Shown piece after piece: positions 61,862 through 64,000 of a stretch of 64,000 nt of DNA (the first letter of the stretch is position 1; each line of letters opens with the position of its first letter). The stretch covers positions 1,302,001 through 1,366,000 of the forward strand of contig OZ252252.1 of the NCBI GenBank assembly GCA_965249745.1. The letters run 5' to 3'. The translations under genes and the position numbers were made by a program. The notes under the pieces were generated by a model, which worked only from the letters and a program-made list of their open reading frames with translations, was not told the DNA's origin and did no database searches. This DNA comes from JANYHH01 sp965249745. Its GTDB lineage: Bacteria; Deinococcota; Deinococci; Deinococcales; JAAFIG01.

Positions 61862-63754
61862 TTAACCGGCGGGCTTGAAGTCGGCGTCAATCACGTCGTC
61901 ATCTTTTTTGGCGTCGGCCGCTGGATTCTGACCGGCCTCGCCCGGCTGAGCGCTCGCTCCGGCGGCCTGCATCAGGTCGCGCAGGGCTTCCTCGAGGTGC
62001 TTTTGCAGGTTGGCGATCTTGTCGTCGTCAGCCTCGGTTTGCACTGCGTCCTTGGCTTGATCCGCGAGCTGCTGCACCTTATCTTTTAAGTCCTGCGGTG
62101 CGCTGGCGGATTCGCTCAGCGTTTTCTCCGCGTTCAGGCGCAGGGAGTCCAGAGCGTTCCGCTTCTCCACTTTTTCCTTGCGCCGCTTATCGGCGTCCGC
62201 GTTCTGCTCGGCTTCGGTGACCATGCGGTCAATCTCGTCCTTGCCAAGCGTGGTGGTGTTCTCAATGCGGATGTTGGCTTCCTTGCCGGTGGATTTCTCC
62301 TTGGCGCTGACTTGCAAGATGCCGTTGCTGTCTAGGTCAAACGTGACTTCCACCTGCGGCACACCGGCTGGCATCGGAGGAATTCCCTCGAGCTTGAAGC
62401 GACCCAGCGTCTTGTTGTCGTTCGCCATCGGACGCTCGCCTTGCAGCACGTTGATTTCCACGCCGGGCTGGTTGTTCTCGGCCGTCGTGTAGACCTCGGT
62501 GCGCTTGGCGGGGACGGCGGTATTCCTGGAAATCATCGGCGCGACCACGCCACCCTTGACTTCTACGCCGAGGGTCAGCGGCGTCACATCTACCAGCACG
62601 ATGTCACCGACACTGGTGTCACCGCTCAGGATGCCCGCCTGAACCGCTGCGCCCAGAGCCACGGCCTCGTCGGGGTTAACGCTCTCGTTCGGGGTCTTGT
62701 TCAGCAAGCTTTGCACGAGCGCTTTGACCGCTGGAACTCGAGTGCTACCACCGACCAGGATCACTTCGTCAATCTTCGAGGCGTTCAACTTCGCATCCTC
62801 GAGCGCCTGCAACACTGGCTTGCGAACGCGTTCGATCAGGTCCGCGACCAGGCTCTCGAATTGGGCGCGGGTCAGCTTGCGCTCCAAGTGCATCGGGGTG
62901 CGCGTGTCGGGATCGAAGGTGATGAACGGCAGGCTGATCGTGGTTTCGTTGGCGGAGGAAAGGTCAATCTTGGCTTTCTCCGAGGCTTCGATCAGACGTT
63001 GCAGGGCTTGCGGATCCTTTTTAAGGTTGAACTTGTTTTCCTTTTCAAACTCGCCCGCCAGCCAGTTGACGATCCGCTGGTCGAAGTCCGCGCCGCCCAA
63101 GTGGGTGTCGCCGTTGGTGGACTTGACCTCGAACACGCCGTCACCAATCTCCAAGACCGTGACATCAAACGTACCGCCACCGAGGTCGAAGACCAGGATC
63201 GTTTCGTTGCCCTTCTTGTCCAGACCGTAGCTGAGCGCCGCGGCTGTGGGTTCGTTGATGATCCGCAGGACGTTCAGACCGGCGATTTTCCCGGCGGCGG
63301 CGGTCGCCTCGCGCTGGGTGTTGTCAAAATAGGCTGGGACGGTGATAACCACGTCCTTGACGGTGTAGCCCAGCTTAGCGCTGGCGTCGTCCACCATCTT
63401 CCTGAGCACCATCGCGCTGATTTCCTCGGGGGCTTTCAGACCCTCGGTGGTCTCGATGCGGATACCGCCGTTCGGGCCCTCGACGACCTTGAACGGGGCG
63501 CGACCAGCTTCCTCGCGCACCTCGTCCCAGCGACGCCCGATAAAGCGCTTGACTTCGTAAAAGGTATTGGTGGGATTGATCGCCGCTTGTCGCTTGGCGA
63601 TGTTTCCGACCAGTTTGTCGCTTCCCTTGAACGCCACGACAGAGGGCGTCGTGCGTGTCCCCTCCGAGTTGACGATCACATCGGGCTTGCCGCCCTCCAC
63701 GACCGCGATCACCGAGTTCGTGGTTCCCAGGTCAATGCCTACAGCCTTCGCCAT
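61862..63754 (-). CDS. dnaK: Chaperone DnaK (Hsp70)
   Basis: The protein has 630 residues. ATPase domain signatures AVGIDLGTTNSVIAVVEGG, ILVFDLGGGTFDVTVLEIGDG and VILVGGSTRVPAVKALVQ are all present. The substrate domain follows (VTPLTLGVEVKGGVVAPMISRNTAVPAKRTEVYTTAENNQPGVEI) with a C-terminal lid ending in an acidic DDDVIDADFKPAG (the EEVD-like bacterial tail 'DVVDADF'). Complete. ATG 63754 is preceded by a GGAGG. First gene of dnaK-grpE-dnaJ. Confidence 0.98.
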   Translation of the reverse strand: MAKAVGIDLGTTNSVIAVVEGGKPDVIVNSEGTRTTPSVVAFKGSDKLVGNIAKRQAAINPTNTFYEVKRFIGRRWDEVREEAGRAPFKVVEGPNGGIRIETTEGLKAPEEISAMVLRKMVDDASAKLGYTVKDVVITVPAYFDNTQREATAAAGKIAGLNVLRIINEPTAAALSYGLDKKGNETILVFDLGGGTFDVTVLEIGDGVFEVKSTNGDTHLGGADFDQRIVNWLAGEFEKENKFNLKKDPQALQRLIEASEKAKIDLSSANETTISLPFITFDPDTRTPMHLERKLTRAQFESLVADLIERVRKPVLQALEDAKLNASKIDEVILVGGSTRVPAVKALVQSLLNKTPNESVNPDEAVALGAAVQAGILSGDTSVGDIVLVDVTPLTLGVEVKGGVVAPMISRNTAVPAKRTEVYTTAENNQPGVEINVLQGERPMANDNKTLGRFKLEGIPPMPAGVPQVEVTFDLDSNGILQVSAKEKSTGKEANIRIENTTTLGKDEIDRMVTEAEQNADADKRRKEKVEKRNALDSLRLNAEKTLSESASAPQDLKDKVQQLADQAKDAVQTEADDDKIANLQKHLEEALRDLMQAAGASAQPGEAGQNPAADAKKDDDVIDADFKPAG

Positions 63755-63772
63755 ATTGCTGCCTCCTCAAAA

Positions 63773-63797
63773 ACACTCGAGGTTTGCCCTCGAGTGT
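63773..63797 (-). promoter_or_regulatory. Perfect hairpin in the dnaK 5' leader
   Basis: ACACTCGAGG (63773-63782) and CCTCGAGTGT (63788-63797) form a 10-bp stem with a 5-base loop, ending about 8 bases before the ribosome-binding site. Both arms contain CTCGAG. The half-sites (CACTC, GAGTG) recall CIRCE but the spacing is 13 rather than 9, so it is not a standard HrcA operator. RNA thermometer or stabiliser roles are possible. Confidence 0.6.
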
Positions 63798-63840
63798 GAG
63801 CTTCCTCGCAGTAGACGCCTCAAGCGTCTTGCACGGGAGG

Positions 63841-63869
63841 AGTATAGCGATTTACGCCTAATCTGTCAA
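63841..63869 (-). promoter_or_regulatory. Consensus sigma-70 promoter of the dnaK operon
   Basis: On the minus strand TTGACA (63864-63869), exactly 17 bp, TATACT (63841-63846). This is the strongest promoter seen in the window. The leader is about 80 nt and contains the perfect hairpin described above. Confidence 0.85.
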
Positions 63870-63889
63870 TAGACTTGAGTGTGGTCGTA

Positions 63890-64000
63890 TCAAGTTTGAC
63901 GAACGATTTGTTGAGTTACCCACCCTCCCGCGTACGTCAACAAATACGAGACCGCAACGATTCCTAGAAAGGCGAAGGTCGCCAACAGACCGTTGCGGGA
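63890..64000 (-). CDS. C-terminal end of a membrane protein (cut by window edge)
   Basis: The minus-strand frame is open from the window edge to a TGA at 63890-63892. The 36 visible residues (RNGLLATFAFLGIVAVSYLL, then TYAGGWVTQQIVRQT) form one transmembrane helix and a short tail. The protein cannot be identified from this piece. Confidence 0.55.
   Translation of the reverse strand, partial: SRNGLLATFAFLGIVAVSYLLTYAGGWVTQQIVRQT

Larger units (their letters stand above)
1..64000. repeat. Highly iterated palindrome CTCGAG, dispersed
   Basis: The 6-base palindrome CTCGAG occurs throughout the window, in genes and between them. By eye I counted about 51 copies in positions 1-10000 and 39 inside the 4.8-kb gene at 52662-57488. 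At about 58% GC roughly 3 per 10 kb are expected, so the excess is about 16-fold. In coding DNA it appears in all three frames (Leu-Glu, Ser-Ser/Ser-Arg, Ala-Arg-Ala), so it is not a codon-usage effect. The pattern resembles the HIP1 palindrome of cyanobacteria but with a different sequence. Function unknown. Confidence 0.95.

Noticed and set aside
63773..63797. CIRCE/HrcA operator before dnaK
   Set aside because: CIRCE is TTAGCACTC-N9-GAGTGCTAA; here the half-sites lack the outer bases and are 13 apart.
62441..63799. 452-codon plus-strand frame opposite dnaK
   Set aside because: Antisense shadow of a highly conserved chaperone; no family features.
1..64000. tRNA or rRNA genes
   Set aside because: I saw no T-loop (GGTTCGAATC-type) with cloverleaf context and no rRNA signature.

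Overview
The window (about 58% GC by eye) looks like chromosome from a member of the Deinococcales. The signs are the heat-shock order dnaK-grpE-dnaJ, competence and type IV pilus genes, and many genes whose only promoter signal is a TANNNT hexamer exactly 6-7 nt before the start codon, the leaderless arrangement documented in Deinococcus. The genus is not certain. The palindrome CTCGAG is extraordinarily frequent: I counted about 51 copies in the first 10 kb, against about 3 expected from composition. A family of ~95-bp mobile-looking repeats is scattered between genes.

Layout. 1-5.3 kb: end of a membrane protein, a secreted protein, pyrimidine-nucleoside phosphorylase, LapA-like and DUF4097 membrane proteins, and a MerR regulator. 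5.8-9.9 kb: aspartate-family amino-acid genes. asd sits behind a transcription attenuator with an 11-residue Thr/Ile leader peptide; an EamA exporter, a DinB-like protein and a frameshifted aspartokinase follow. 10-12.7 kb: a toxin-antitoxin pair heading a tightly overlapped operon (acetyltransferase, 2H phosphoesterase-like protein, aminotransferase). 12.7-27.7 kb: mostly single housekeeping genes (DM13 lipoprotein, DUF4388 protein, epimerase, dCTP deaminase, DsbA-like protein, zinc peptidase, polyprenyl synthase, two response regulators and a kinase, htpG, two ROK kinases). 27.7-37 kb: pilT, moaB, pilC, an orphan molybdopterin dehydrogenase subunit, comEA and comEC. 37-46.4 kb: a PIN toxin module, two Gfo/Idh oxidoreductases, a TetR/DUF1772 pair, and a sugar ABC transporter with a ThuA-like protein.

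46.6-58.9 kb holds part of an extracellular contractile injection system (eCIS): lipoprotein, LysM tube/baseplate protein, VgrG-like spike, sheath, two tube proteins, an assembly protein, a 59-aa protein, a 1608-residue disordered protein carrying a DUF4157 HELTH metallopeptidase-like domain, and a lipase-like candidate effector. The AAA+ ATPase, baseplate wedge, gp25, PAAR, fibre, tape measure and terminator genes are not in the window, so the locus is split or incomplete here. The 59-aa protein and the last 25 residues of the giant protein share a helical motif. 58.9-64 kb: a VapBC-type pair, a dead DUF2513 gene, dnaJ (frameshifted), grpE, dnaK, and the end of a membrane protein.

Four conserved genes (lysC, moaB, pilC, dnaJ) each need a one-base correction to read through. 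This points to indel errors in the assembly or real decay, and should be checked before drawing functional conclusions.
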